A stretch of 64,000 nt of DNA from CAVXJN01 sp963762165 (GTDB lineage Bacteria > Pseudomonadota > Gammaproteobacteria > JASBUN01). This document shows positions 36,086 to 44,742 of the stretch, in pieces. Position numbers and translations under genes: made by a program. Where the stretch lies: positions 62,001 to 126,000 of the forward strand of contig CAVXJN010000002.1 of the NCBI GenBank assembly GCA_963762165.1, given 5' to 3'. Position 1 is the stretch's first letter. Each line of letters starts with the position of its first letter. The notes under the pieces are model-generated. The model ran no database searches. It was not told the origin of the DNA and saw nothing but the letters and a program-made list of their open reading frames with translations.

Positions 36086-36976
36086 ATGACCGTGAGCACT
36101 GCAACAGCCGTCGATCAACGCCTTGCAGCGTCTGAGACGATTGGAGAACGACCCGCCAAAGGGCGTCTTTCGATCAGGGATGTCGGCAAGATTTACGACC
36201 CGAATGGGGCCGCTGTACTGGCCCTCGAGAATTGCAACGTAGAGGTCGAGGCGGGGGACTTCCTGGCAATTGTGGGTCCATCCGGTTGTGGCAAATCCAC
36301 GCTCATGAACGCCATTGCCGGGTTCGATAATGTTACCAGCGGAGAAATCCTGCTTGATGACGAACCTTTGGCGACCCCTGGCACGGCACCGCGTCCGGGC
36401 TCAGATCGAGTGGTTGTATTTCAGAACGGAGCGCTGTTTCCCTGGAAAACGGTTGCGGACAACGTTATGTACGGACCAGTCATTCAAAAGCAGCTTTCGC
36501 GGAGCGACGCTCGAGAAAAAGCGATGGGTCTGCTGAACAAGTGCGGTGGACTGGACCGTGTCGCCGATTCCTATCCTGCCCAACTCTCGTCAGGCATGCA
36601 GCGACGGGTCGAGATCGTGCGTGCTCTGATGAACGATCCGAAGATTCTTTTACTCGATGAGCCGTTCCGCGCCATGGATACGGTTTCCAAGACAACCATG
36701 CACCGGCACTTGCTGCGGATGTTTCACGTTTGCAGGAAGACCATCATTTTCATCACGCACGATCTCGAAGAGGCTGTCTTTCTCGCCGACAAGGTCGTGG
36801 TGATGACTTCGCGCCCGGGAACGATCAAGAAATCATTGAGTGTGAATCTGCCGCGGCCCCGCACTGCGGAGATGCTCGCCAGCGAAGAGTTTCAGGACTT
36901 GAAGTCTCAGCTTTCAGCAACTGTACATGAGGAAGCCAAGAAGGCCTTTGAACGCGGTGAACGGGAACAAGCCTAG
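36086..36976 (+). CDS. ABC transporter ATPase 1, nitrate/sulfonate/taurine type
   Basis: A 296-residue ATPase with Walker A GPSGCGKST, signature LSSGMQRR and Walker B ILLLDEPFRAMD. The signature deviates from LSGGQ, as is common in this family. ATG 36086 is chosen over GTG 36077 because GGAGGGG is properly spaced from it. It pairs with the permease before or after it. Confidence 0.92.
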   Translation: MTVSTATAVDQRLAASETIGERPAKGRLSIRDVGKIYDPNGAAVLALENCNVEVEAGDFLAIVGPSGCGKSTLMNAIAGFDNVTSGEILLDDEPLATPGTAPRPGSDRVVVFQNGALFPWKTVADNVMYGPVIQKQLSRSDAREKAMGLLNKCGGLDRVADSYPAQLSSGMQRRVEIVRALMNDPKILLLDEPFRAMDTVSKTTMHRHLLRMFHVCRKTIIFITHDLEEAVFLADKVVVMTSRPGTIKKSLSVNLPRPRTAEMLASEEFQDLKSQLSATVHEEAKKAFERGEREQA

Positions 36977-36991
36977 AGGAGGCACGATATA

Positions 36992-37831
36992 ATGAGTGCG
37001 GTAGAGCAAGACGTAAAATCAGCGGGTCCCGGGAAAACCGCGACTGGGCGCGCACTTCGATCGCGATGGAGTCGGCTGAAGGCACCTGACTGGCGCGGCG
37101 CCTCAGCGGTAATCGGTTTCTTTGTGCTTTGGGATATTTTGGTTCGGGCACAAATTGGCGGATTCGCACAGATTCCGTCCCCCTTCGAAGTTGCCAACGC
37201 GTTCATAGCCGATTACATGTTCTCGTCCCGTTACTGGGCCTCTTGGGCAGTGAGTTTCCAGCGCGTATTCTACGGGTTTGCCATAGCGCAGTTGCTGGGG
37301 ATTCCACTGGGGCTGTTGCTCGGTACTCGGCCAACGCTGAACGCTCTTTTCTACCCCGTAATCGAGCTATTGCGACCAATCCCGCCGCTCGCGTGGGTGC
37401 CATTGTCGATACTTTTCTGGCCGACCACGGAATTGAGCATCGTTTTCATAACGTTCATCGGCGCGTTCTTCATTATCGTCATCAACGTCCACGACGCCGT
37501 ACGTGGGATTAAGAAAGAACACATGTGGTTGGCGCAATCGCTAGGTGCCAGCCGCGCGACGATCTTCAGGCGCATTATTGTCCCATCGGTGATTCCATCG
37601 ATCGCGGTTGGCATGACCCTGGGCATCGCTGTGACCTGGAACGTCGTGATTGCGGCGGAAATGATTGCGAGTGATAGCGGGCTGGGACGACTCACCTGGG
37701 AAGGATACGTCAGTCACACCGGGCCCGTGGTACTCATCGGCATGATCTCAATTGGAATAGCCGGGTACCTGTCGACGCTGATAGTCGACATTGTTGAAAG
37801 AAAAATGATGCCTTGGCATTCGGCTAACTGA
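36992..37831 (+). CDS. ABC transporter permease 2, nitrate/sulfonate/taurine type
   Basis: A 279-residue paralogue of the first permease with the loop VRGIKKEHMWLAQSLGAS and six helices. GAGGAGGCACGATATA precedes the ATG. Two permeases and two ATPases with one binding protein suggest a heteromeric transporter. Confidence 0.9.
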   Translation: MSAVEQDVKSAGPGKTATGRALRSRWSRLKAPDWRGASAVIGFFVLWDILVRAQIGGFAQIPSPFEVANAFIADYMFSSRYWASWAVSFQRVFYGFAIAQLLGIPLGLLLGTRPTLNALFYPVIELLRPIPPLAWVPLSILFWPTTELSIVFITFIGAFFIIVINVHDAVRGIKKEHMWLAQSLGASRATIFRRIIVPSVIPSIAVGMTLGIAVTWNVVIAAEMIASDSGLGRLTWEGYVSHTGPVVLIGMISIGIAGYLSTLIVDIVERKMMPWHSAN

Positions 37832-37845
37832 GTGGAGGGTAACCG

Positions 37846-38649
37846 ATGAGTACCAATCCTGGTGGCGGCCATCTCCGTGCTGACAATCTGAACAAGTCCT
37901 TTACCAGAAAGGGCGGCGAACCAACCGAGGTGTTGAAGAACTGCTCGATCGATGTAGAGCCGGGTAAGCTCACCGTGGTCATGGGCGCATCTGGATGCGG
38001 TAAATCGACGCTGGCTTATATCCTCGCCGGTTATCTCAAGCCCGACCAAGGCTCTGTGAAACTCGATGGTAGCGTCGCGAGCGCGCCGGGCTCTGATCGT
38101 GTGCTCGTATTTCAGGAGACCGCCCTGTGGCCGTGGATGACGGTGAGTGACAACGTAATGTTCGGGCCACTCGCTCGTAATGAGTTATCCAAGTCGCAGG
38201 CGCGAAAGAAAGCGATGACGCTTTTGGCCCGTTTTGGGCTGCAGGAATTTCGCGACAAATACCCGGGCCAGTTGTCTGGCGGAATGAAGCGTCGCGCAGA
38301 GTTGGCCCAAGCGCTCATCAACAGCCCCAAAGTGATGATTCTCGATGAGCCGTTTCGAGGGCTTGACGAGATGACTCGGGAGCTGATGCAGGAATACTAC
38401 ATGCGTCTATTCGAAGAGACGCGCCTTACGACGTTGTTCATCACCTCCGAGCTCGAGGAGGCGATTTTTCTCGCTGATCGCATCATGGTTATGGGGCAGT
38501 GTCCGAGCCAGGTCGTGCATACGATTGAGGTCGGATTGCCGCATCCTCGTACCTTCGATGTCATGGGGAGTGACGAGTATCTGGCCATTAAGCGGGAAGC
38601 GATGAAGCAGCTTTATGCCCACTCAGAGGAATCTGAAGACGTTGCTTGA
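37846..38649 (+). CDS. ABC transporter ATPase 2, nitrate/sulfonate/taurine type
   Basis: A 267-residue ATPase with Walker A GASGCGKST, signature LSGGMKRRAELAQAL and Walker B VMILDEPFRGLD. It follows permease 2 by 14 bases and completes the 2+2 membrane core. Confidence 0.92.
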   Translation: MSTNPGGGHLRADNLNKSFTRKGGEPTEVLKNCSIDVEPGKLTVVMGASGCGKSTLAYILAGYLKPDQGSVKLDGSVASAPGSDRVLVFQETALWPWMTVSDNVMFGPLARNELSKSQARKKAMTLLARFGLQEFRDKYPGQLSGGMKRRAELAQALINSPKVMILDEPFRGLDEMTRELMQEYYMRLFEETRLTTLFITSELEEAIFLADRIMVMGQCPSQVVHTIEVGLPHPRTFDVMGSDEYLAIKREAMKQLYAHSEESEDVA

Positions 38650-38737
38650 AGCAAGAGCGGAAATGGCGTGCGTGCACGGCTAATCGCTGCACGGAACGCC
38701 TCACATAACGATAAGTACAGTCACTGGAGGGTCGGAA

Positions 38738-39838
38738 ATGATTAAAGTAAGACGGTACCTAGGTTGGTTCCTGGCAACCGTGGTGGTTGCGGGTTCGATG
38801 CAGGTTCGCGCGGAAGACGCGGTGGATATCACTTATGGGTACCACCCCTATTGGACCGGCGGTTGGAATGGCGTAATCATCAAAGCGAAGGGGCTTTGGA
38901 AGCAATATCTACCAAAAGGTAGCAAAGTGCGCTTCGAGCCGCATTTGACGGGCCCTCCAATGGTAAATGCCTTGCTGGCCGACAAAATGCAGATTGGCAC
39001 CATGGGCGATATGCCGTCGTTGGTAGCAACCACAAAGGGGCAGATTGCCGATATTCGTTTGGTGTCGGTTCCGATGTTCAGCAACGGGCAGAACTGCAAT
39101 AAGATTCTAGTGCGCAAAGACGCACCGGATTTCGCGTCTGTTGAAGAAGCAACGAAATGGCTCAACGGGAAGAAATTTGCCGTGCACCGCGGCACTTGCG
39201 CCAATCGCTTCGTTGAATCCATCATCAATAAGGGCGCGTTCAAGCCTTCGCAGGTGCTGAACATGCCGATCGAGGTTATCGCGAGCAGTTTCGAAGCGGG
39301 GAATTTGGACGCGGCAGCCATGTGGGAGCCCCACGCTCGTCGCCAAGTAGTCCTCGGGAACGCGAAATACGCCGCAACAGGTGCGCCCTGGAACGAGACC
39401 GACGCGGATTTCACGTTGATGCGGCAGGACTTCATCGAAAAGCATCCGGAGGCAGCGAAGGGCTGGATGAAAGCCGAGATCGAAGCGGTTCGGTTTATGG
39501 TGGAGCACCCGGACGAGACTGTGGAGATCCTTCATGAAGAGCTGACGGGTTACTCGCGTAAGGCGATCTGGTCGGCGCTCTATAAAAAGAACCCGACTGC
39601 AATCGGTGGCGCGAAAGTGAATTATATCGGAAAAATGGTGTTTGACGACGACGTCATGGATCTGATGAAGAAAGGCTACGCCTTCCTGCATGAGGTTAAG
39701 GTTCTGAGTTCTCCAGATATGCCCCCGCATCCGATTAACGAGCAACCGTTGAAGCAAGCGCTCGCGGAAATGAACATCCAAGCCCCTGTTGGCGAGATTG
39801 TGGGCCAGGAAAGTCACAGTAAATTTGCAGACAACTAA
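38738..39838 (+). CDS. ABC transporter periplasmic substrate-binding protein
   Basis: A 366-residue protein with a signal peptide ending near VRAEDA, and an SsuA/TauA/NrtA-type fold (TYGYHPYWTGGWNG, NALLADKMQIGTMGDMPSL). These proteins bind nitrate, aliphatic sulfonates, taurine or related ions. The ligand cannot be told from sequence; the nearby mtoX and lipoate genes make an organosulfur ligand plausible. TGGAGGGTCGGAA precedes the ATG. Confidence 0.88.
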   Translation: MIKVRRYLGWFLATVVVAGSMQVRAEDAVDITYGYHPYWTGGWNGVIIKAKGLWKQYLPKGSKVRFEPHLTGPPMVNALLADKMQIGTMGDMPSLVATTKGQIADIRLVSVPMFSNGQNCNKILVRKDAPDFASVEEATKWLNGKKFAVHRGTCANRFVESIINKGAFKPSQVLNMPIEVIASSFEAGNLDAAAMWEPHARRQVVLGNAKYAATGAPWNETDADFTLMRQDFIEKHPEAAKGWMKAEIEAVRFMVEHPDETVEILHEELTGYSRKAIWSALYKKNPTAIGGAKVNYIGKMVFDDDVMDLMKKGYAFLHEVKVLSSPDMPPHPINEQPLKQALAEMNIQAPVGEIVGQESHSKFADN

Positions 39839-39852
39839 GTCAGAACGCGGTC

Positions 39853-39876
39853 GCGCGGGGCGAAGGAGCCCCGCGC
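39853..39876 (+). terminator. GC hairpin after the ABC transporter operon
   Basis: GCGCGGGGC and GCCCCGCGC form a perfect 9-bp stem with a 6-base loop, 15 bases after the binding-protein stop. There is no T tract, so it may be partial. Confidence 0.55.
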
Positions 39877-39918
39877 GTAGTCGTGCGGTAGAACCGCCGA
39901 TCGTGTGGAGCGAATGAC

Positions 39919-40344
39919 ATGTCAGATGAACATTACGCCAACTGTAGTTGGGATCCAGATAAAGGCTACGATGCGCAAACACCGTGCGGTCACATCCCGA
40001 TGTTTTGCGATGACGGGCACCGCGCGGTTGAGCTGATGTTGCTCTCAGCCGCGTCCTGTTTGAATTTCTTTCTAGTGGAATATGTAAAGGCGAGAAACCT
40101 TCCGGTGCAGCACCTGCATGTCAAATGTACGGGGGAGCTGGTCAGCGGTCCGACTCGCATTGCAAAAATTCAGACGCATGTATCGGTAGAAGCCGATATG
40201 GATGACAAGGACGTGCGCAAGATGGTCAGTATATGTGAGCGTGCGTGTAAAGTGATGAATACGCTCAAACAGTCACCGGAAACGCATGTGGAAGTAGATT
40301 TGCGTAATCCGAAGCAGCAAGCACACAGCTCTCAGGTCAAATAG
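39919..40344 (+). CDS. OsmC-family protein of the lipoate cluster
   Basis: A 141-residue OsmC-like protein with cysteines in SAASCLNFF and in the ICERACKVM helix, matching the two-cysteine peroxidatic site. It is followed after 10 bases by the dihydrolipoamide dehydrogenase gene. OsmC/Ohr peroxidases are typically re-reduced by lipoylated proteins and dihydrolipoamide dehydrogenase, and all three types of gene are adjacent here. Confidence 0.85.
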   Translation: MSDEHYANCSWDPDKGYDAQTPCGHIPMFCDDGHRAVELMLLSAASCLNFFLVEYVKARNLPVQHLHVKCTGELVSGPTRIAKIQTHVSVEADMDDKDVRKMVSICERACKVMNTLKQSPETHVEVDLRNPKQQAHSSQVK

Positions 40345-40353
40345 GAAAACTGT

Positions 40354-41775
40354 ATGGTGCCTCATGTCGTAGTTGTAGGGGCGGGCCCGGCCGGGTATGT
40401 CGCGGCCATCGAGGCCAAGGATCTTGGGGCGCAGGTCACGCTGGTCGGCGTCGAGGATGTGGGCGGCACATGCCTGCACCGGGGATGTATCCCCACCAAG
40501 ACTCTCATCGCCAGCTGCAAGGTGTTGACGCAAGTCAATCGTGCGGCGGAGTTCGGGCTTGTGTTGGACGGTGATGTAAGAGCGGATTGGGGTGCGCTAC
40601 GAGAGCGGATGGCAAAGGTCGTAGGCACGAACCAGCGCGGCATCGAGGAACTGTTGCGTAACCGTGGCATCGACACGGTGAGCGGCCTTGGACGCATGAT
40701 CGAGCCTGGTACGATCCGGGTAAACGGCAAGAACATACACGCAGATCAGGTTTTGCTGTGCACGGGCTCGCAGCCGTTGATACCGCCTCTGTTCGAGTTG
40801 GACGAAGAGCAGGTCTGCAGTAGCGACGAAGTGCTGAAATGGGAGACCCTGCCGCGTTCGGTTGTGATGATCGGCGGCGGCGTGATCGCGTGTGAGTTCG
40901 CGTTCGTATTCCGTGCGCTCGGCGTGGAAGTGACCATGGTCGAAATGGCGGATCGTCCACTGCCGGCGGAAGACCCGGAAGTGTCCAGGGTGCTGGCTCG
41001 GGAAATGAAGAAGCGCAAGATCCGGTTCGTCGGCGGTACGGCCGTGACGGCAATCGGCAGGAATAGTGAGGGCGTTGCGCTGTACGTCGGCGAAGACGTG
41101 GTCGCTCAGGGTGAGCGCGCGGTGGTCGCAGTCGGCAGGTCATCGAAGGCGAGCGGGCTTGGACTGGCAGAGCTGGGAGTCGCGACCGGGAGCCGCGGCG
41201 AGATCCTGGTTGACGAGCACATGCGAACCAACGTGAAGGGCGTGTACGCAGCGGGTGATGTCACCGGGAAGCTGATGCTTGCCCACGCAGCATCAGCCCA
41301 GGCGCGCGTTGCCGTACACCACATGCTCGGGGTCGACGCGCTACCGTACGTAAACGAAAACGTACCCCGTGTAACCTTCACGGATCCGGAAGTCGCGAGC
41401 GTCGGCCTGGACGAGGAAACCGCACGTGCACGCTTTGGAGGTGCGCGCGTCGGGCGTTTTGATTTCCGTAGCCTGGGAAAAGCCCATGCACTCGGAGAGA
41501 TCGCGGGGTTCGTCAAGTTGATCGGACACCCGGAAACCGCTCAAATTGTTGGCGCCCATATTATCGGTGCGCACGCCGCGGAGTTAATACACGAGGTCGC
41601 TGTATTGCTATCGCGCGAATGCGATATGCAGACGCTGATCAATACCGTGCATGCGCATCCGACGCTCTCGGAAGCGATTCAAGAGGCGGCCGAAGATGCC
41701 ATGGGGCAAGCTCTCCACAAACCACGCACGACCAAGGAGTCGATGAATGAGCAACGCCGAAGGATGTCTGTTTAA
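40354..41775 (+). CDS. Dihydrolipoamide dehydrogenase-like flavoprotein
   Basis: A 473-residue pyridine nucleotide-disulfide oxidoreductase with the FAD motif GAGPAGYVAAI, the redox disulfide CLHRGC (C-x4-C, class I), a NAD(P)-binding GGGVIACEF segment, and the C-terminal His-Glu pair in HAHPTLSEA. It oxidises dihydrolipoamide with NAD+. Its end overlaps the lipoate-binding protein gene by 29 bases, so the two are translationally coupled. No 2-oxoacid dehydrogenase is nearby, which points to a dedicated lipoate cycle for sulfur metabolism or OsmC reduction. Confidence 0.9.
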   Translation: MVPHVVVVGAGPAGYVAAIEAKDLGAQVTLVGVEDVGGTCLHRGCIPTKTLIASCKVLTQVNRAAEFGLVLDGDVRADWGALRERMAKVVGTNQRGIEELLRNRGIDTVSGLGRMIEPGTIRVNGKNIHADQVLLCTGSQPLIPPLFELDEEQVCSSDEVLKWETLPRSVVMIGGGVIACEFAFVFRALGVEVTMVEMADRPLPAEDPEVSRVLAREMKKRKIRFVGGTAVTAIGRNSEGVALYVGEDVVAQGERAVVAVGRSSKASGLGLAELGVATGSRGEILVDEHMRTNVKGVYAAGDVTGKLMLAHAASAQARVAVHHMLGVDALPYVNENVPRVTFTDPEVASVGLDEETARARFGGARVGRFDFRSLGKAHALGEIAGFVKLIGHPETAQIVGAHIIGAHAAELIHEVAVLLSRECDMQTLINTVHAHPTLSEAIQEAAEDAMGQALHKPRTTKESMNEQRRRMSV

Positions 41776-42130
41776 CCAGGGACACCTCTGGTGTCGGGAA
41801 GGCAAAGACGGAGTTCTGGTGCTGGGTATCAGCGATCATGCCCAGCAGAGCTTGGGCGATATCATGTATTTCGAGCTTCCGGAGCCCGGTACCGAAATCG
41901 TGGCCGGCGAGTCGTTCGGTACTGTCGAGTCGGTGAAAGTTGTGAACGATTTGATCGGACCGGTCACCGGTACGGTGGTCGAATTGAACCCGGCGATCGA
42001 AACTGACCCCGCCCTTGCCAACCGAGACCCCTACGGAGAGGGGTGGTTGCTCAGTGTCAAGTGGGACGGAGATGTACCGGCGGAGTTGATGGACTCGGAG
42101 TCATACAGTCGATATCTGCAGGGACAATGA
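41747..42130 (+). CDS. GcvH-like lipoate-binding protein
   Basis: A 127-residue lipoyl carrier with the modification site in GTVESVKVVNDL (lysine in ESVK) and the C-terminal DPYGEGWLLSV motif. The glycine cleavage proteins T and P are absent here. Lipoate-binding proteins (LbpA) of this type work with the sulfur-oxidising heterodisulfide reductase-like system in other sulfur oxidisers, including dimethyl sulfide degraders. AAGGAG precedes the ATG inside the end of the dehydrogenase gene. mtoX copy 2 follows after about 170 bases. Confidence 0.88.
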   Translation: MSNAEGCLFNQGHLWCREGKDGVLVLGISDHAQQSLGDIMYFELPEPGTEIVAGESFGTVESVKVVNDLIGPVTGTVVELNPAIETDPALANRDPYGEGWLLSVKWDGDVPAELMDSESYSRYLQGQ

Positions 42131-42303
42131 CGAGTTGAACATGCCCATCACGGTCATGGAGAGTCAGATCCGGACAGCAGCGATCGATATCGATCAATAT
42201 TCTGTTACCCGCTATGAGTTGAAAATAGTGCGATCAGGCGCGGGGCGACTGTTTCCATGGCAAAACTAAAACGAATCGAGCAAACCAGGTTGAGGAGAGA
42301 GAG

Positions 42304-43677
42304 ATGATCAAGTCACGGCTGAAGAAGCACATGGCTGCGGCGGCGATCGCGGCGTTAGGGACGCTGGCGGTGGGCGCTTTGGTGCCGGTATCAAGTTACG
42401 CCGACGAGACGTGTCAGTCGCCGTATATGGCCAAGATCGTCGGCCAAGAGGATTACGTATACGTATGGACCCTGGGCGTAGAGGGTCTTGGTGATGGTCA
42501 GGACAAGCTGGTGACGGTAGACGTCAACCCGAAGTCCAAGACCTACGGACAGGTGGTGGATTCGGTGTCGGTAGGCGGTCGCAACGAGGCGCACCATTCG
42601 GGGCTGACGGATGACCGCAAGTACCTGTGGGCGGCGAGTCTGGATACGAGCAAGATTTTCGTATTCGATGTGCACACCGATCCGCGCAACCCGAAGCTGC
42701 ACAAAGTGATTGACGACTTTGTGGCCAAGAGCGGCGGAGTGGTGGGTCCGCATACGACCTACGCGCTGCCGGGTCGGATGATGATCACGGGTCTGTCGAA
42801 CAACAAAGACCACGGTGGTCGCACGGCGCTGGTGGAGTACACCAATGAGGGCGAGTATGTGACGACCCATTGGATGCCGACGGACGATAATCTGCGCGGC
42901 GCGACGAAGTCGGGCAAGTTTGCTGACGGTTACGGTTACGACATACGTGCTTTGCCGCGTCGCAACGTGATGATCACCTCCTCGTTCACCGGCTGGTCGA
43001 ACTACATGATGGACTTCGGCAAGATGCTCAAGGACGAGGAGGCGATGAAGCGCTTCGGCAACACGGTGGTGGTGTGGGATCTGCATTCGCGCAAAGCGAA
43101 GAAGGTGCTGGACGTGCCGGGAGCGCCGCTGGAGGTGCGTTGTGCCTGGCAGCCGAACCACAACTACTGTTTCACCACCACGGCTCTGACCTCCAAGATC
43201 TGGCTGATCTATGAGGACAAGGATGGCGAGTGGCAGTCGAAGGCGGTGGCCGACATTGGCGATCCGTCCAAGATTCCGCTGCCGGTGGACATTTCCATCA
43301 GCTCGGACGACAACCACTTGTGGGTTGACACGTTCATGGACGGCAAAGCACGGTTGTTCGACACCTCGGACCCGTTCAACCCGAAGCAGGTCTACGAGAA
43401 GCAGATCGGCAAGCAGGTGAACATGGCCTCATCGAGCTGGGACGGCAGTCGGGTGTACTTCACCAGTTCGTTGCTGGGTAACTGGGACAAGAAGGGTGAG
43501 AACCTGGATCAGTACTTCTCTGCCTTCGATTGGAACGGTAAGGAGTTGGTGAAGAAGTTCGAGATCAACTTCTACGACAAGAAGCTGGGGCGCCCGCATC
43601 AGATGCGTTTTGGTGCTTATTCGTTGTACTCGCAGAAAGCACCCGCGGACGATCGTAACCTCGCCCGCGCGCGTTGA
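42304..43677 (+). CDS. mtoX: Methanethiol oxidase, SBP56 family (copy 2)
   Basis: The protein is identical to copy 1 at 26240 (457 residues, signal peptide, SBP56 beta-propeller). It stands at the end of the OsmC, dihydrolipoamide dehydrogenase and lipoate-binding protein run, whereas copy 1 precedes the SCO1-MauG genes. A second identical copy may raise dosage or put the enzyme under a second promoter. The near-perfect identity points to a recent duplication or gene conversion. Confidence 0.93.
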   Translation: MIKSRLKKHMAAAAIAALGTLAVGALVPVSSYADETCQSPYMAKIVGQEDYVYVWTLGVEGLGDGQDKLVTVDVNPKSKTYGQVVDSVSVGGRNEAHHSGLTDDRKYLWAASLDTSKIFVFDVHTDPRNPKLHKVIDDFVAKSGGVVGPHTTYALPGRMMITGLSNNKDHGGRTALVEYTNEGEYVTTHWMPTDDNLRGATKSGKFADGYGYDIRALPRRNVMITSSFTGWSNYMMDFGKMLKDEEAMKRFGNTVVVWDLHSRKAKKVLDVPGAPLEVRCAWQPNHNYCFTTTALTSKIWLIYEDKDGEWQSKAVADIGDPSKIPLPVDISISSDDNHLWVDTFMDGKARLFDTSDPFNPKQVYEKQIGKQVNMASSSWDGSRVYFTSSLLGNWDKKGENLDQYFSAFDWNGKELVKKFEINFYDKKLGRPHQMRFGAYSLYSQKAPADDRNLARAR

Positions 43678-43686
43678 TCTGACCTT

Positions 43687-43756
43687 GGATCGCGGCGCGG
43701 ACAGGTGCCGCGTCGCGATCCCCATATTCTCAGCGACCGCCGCAATGGGCGGTCGC
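43687..43756 (+). terminator. Two tandem hairpins after mtoX copy 2
   Basis: The same hairpin pair as after copy 1, at 43687-43721 and 43733-43756. Confidence 0.7.
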
Positions 43757-43972
43757 CTTGCAAGCGAAGCCTAATCGCAATGACGTTTACGCCGAACTTG
43801 GTGCAGCGGTCTTGGGCTACGGTCAGGGCCTGGTGTGGTCGGTCTTTGAATATGGGTCGGAAGAGCCCGGATTCTGGTGCGGTAGCCAAGGCGCATTGAT
43901 CGGCCTTTGCGGCCCAGCTTTTACCCTTCCCCCTGCGCGGCTCCGGTTTACAGATTTAGAGGGAGTACGTCG

Positions 43973-44503
43973 ATGCAAAGCCCAATCAGGTTCGTGCTGC
44001 TCGGTCTCGCGCTCTATGCCCTGGGTGCGGGCGTCCATGCGGAAGTGCCCATGATTCCGGTGCCCGGCGCTCCACCGGCGCCTGCGTTCAATCTGCCGGG
44101 CGCCGACGGCGCGCGCCACGGGCTTTCTGAATATACCGGGCGCTTGGTGCTCGTGAATTTCTGGGCCGGCTGGTGTGCGCCCTGTCGTCGCGAAATGGCC
44201 TCCCTGCAGCGACTACACGAACAGCTGCACGCCGAAGGTCTGACAGTCGTGGCGATCCACGCGGGCCCGGTAAGCGATCAGGCTGCCGAGGTCATGCGCA
44301 TCAACGAATTGAGTTTTCCACTGCTGGTGGATGACAAGCTGGCATTGGGCGACTGGCAGGTAAGCCGCCTGCCTACCAGCGTATTGGTGGACGCGCACGG
44401 CCGCATGATCTACCGCATCTCGGCGCCTCGCAACTGGGCCAGTCCGGGAATGGTCGAGTTTGTGCGTAGCCGGTTACTGCCAGCGGGCGCTCCTTCACGA
44501 TAG
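43973..44503 (+). CDS. TlpA-like periplasmic thioredoxin
   Basis: A 176-residue exported thioredoxin-fold protein with a signal peptide (VLLGLALYALGAGVHA) and the WCAPC redox motif in NFWAGWCAPCRREM. TlpA/ResA-type proteins reduce periplasmic disulfides, for example in cytochrome c or copper-centre assembly. TTAGAGGGAGTACGTCG precedes the ATG. Beside mtoX it may help mature MtoX or the MauG haem proteins. The 210 bases before it after the repeat hold no recognised gene. Confidence 0.9.
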   Translation: MQSPIRFVLLGLALYALGAGVHAEVPMIPVPGAPPAPAFNLPGADGARHGLSEYTGRLVLVNFWAGWCAPCRREMASLQRLHEQLHAEGLTVVAIHAGPVSDQAAEVMRINELSFPLLVDDKLALGDWQVSRLPTSVLVDAHGRMIYRISAPRNWASPGMVEFVRSRLLPAGAPSR

Positions 44504-44602
44504 TTGGTCCCGATGTTGGACTGCGCTTTCGGCAATATATTTCGGCTCTGCCGATTCATGGCCGGTCTGCGCCTGATTGCCATGCAATTCGATTGGTATC
44601 GT

Positions 44603-44664
44603 AAGTAGTTTTACGTATATACCGTTACCCGACGTGCGTGTAATACACATAGTCCAGCTATAAT
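44603..44664 (+). promoter_or_regulatory. Candidate activator site plus -10 before the acyl-CoA dehydrogenase-like gene
   Basis: The near-palindrome AAGTA-N4-TACGT (44603-44616) lies in the 16-base string shared with 16968-16983. A consensus -10, TATAAT, is at 44659-44664. String to -10 spacing is 54 bases, the same as before the DUF1326 gene. No good -35 is seen, as expected for an activated promoter. Confidence 0.55.
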
Positions 44665-44742
44665 CAAAACTATAGGGTCAGGCCGCGCCACAGGGAATCG
44701 TATGCAACGCGTCCTGAGCAGCGGCACCGAGGGGGCGATCAG

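Larger units (their letters stand above)
42263..43762 (+). repeat. 1,500-bp direct repeat carrying mtoX, copy 2
   Basis: This is the second copy of the 26199-27698 repeat, same orientation, with only two synonymous differences. The flanks are unrelated on both sides, so the duplicated unit is exactly one gene with its ribosome binding site and terminators. Confidence 0.97.

Noticed and set aside
41747..42130. Lipoyl carrier as the glycine cleavage H protein
   Set aside because: No glycine cleavage T or P genes are nearby, and it is coupled to a dihydrolipoamide dehydrogenase and OsmC beside mtoX. A role in glycine cleavage is not excluded by sequence alone.
26199..43762. The region between the two mtoX copies as a composite transposon
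   Set aside because: No transposase, terminal inverted repeats or target duplications were found at the repeat borders.
43758..44054. 98-residue frame between mtoX copy 2 and the TlpA-like gene
   Set aside because: It begins inside the repeat end and runs out of frame into the TlpA-like gene; no homology recognised. Its first 45 codons look gene-like but are too short to support a call.
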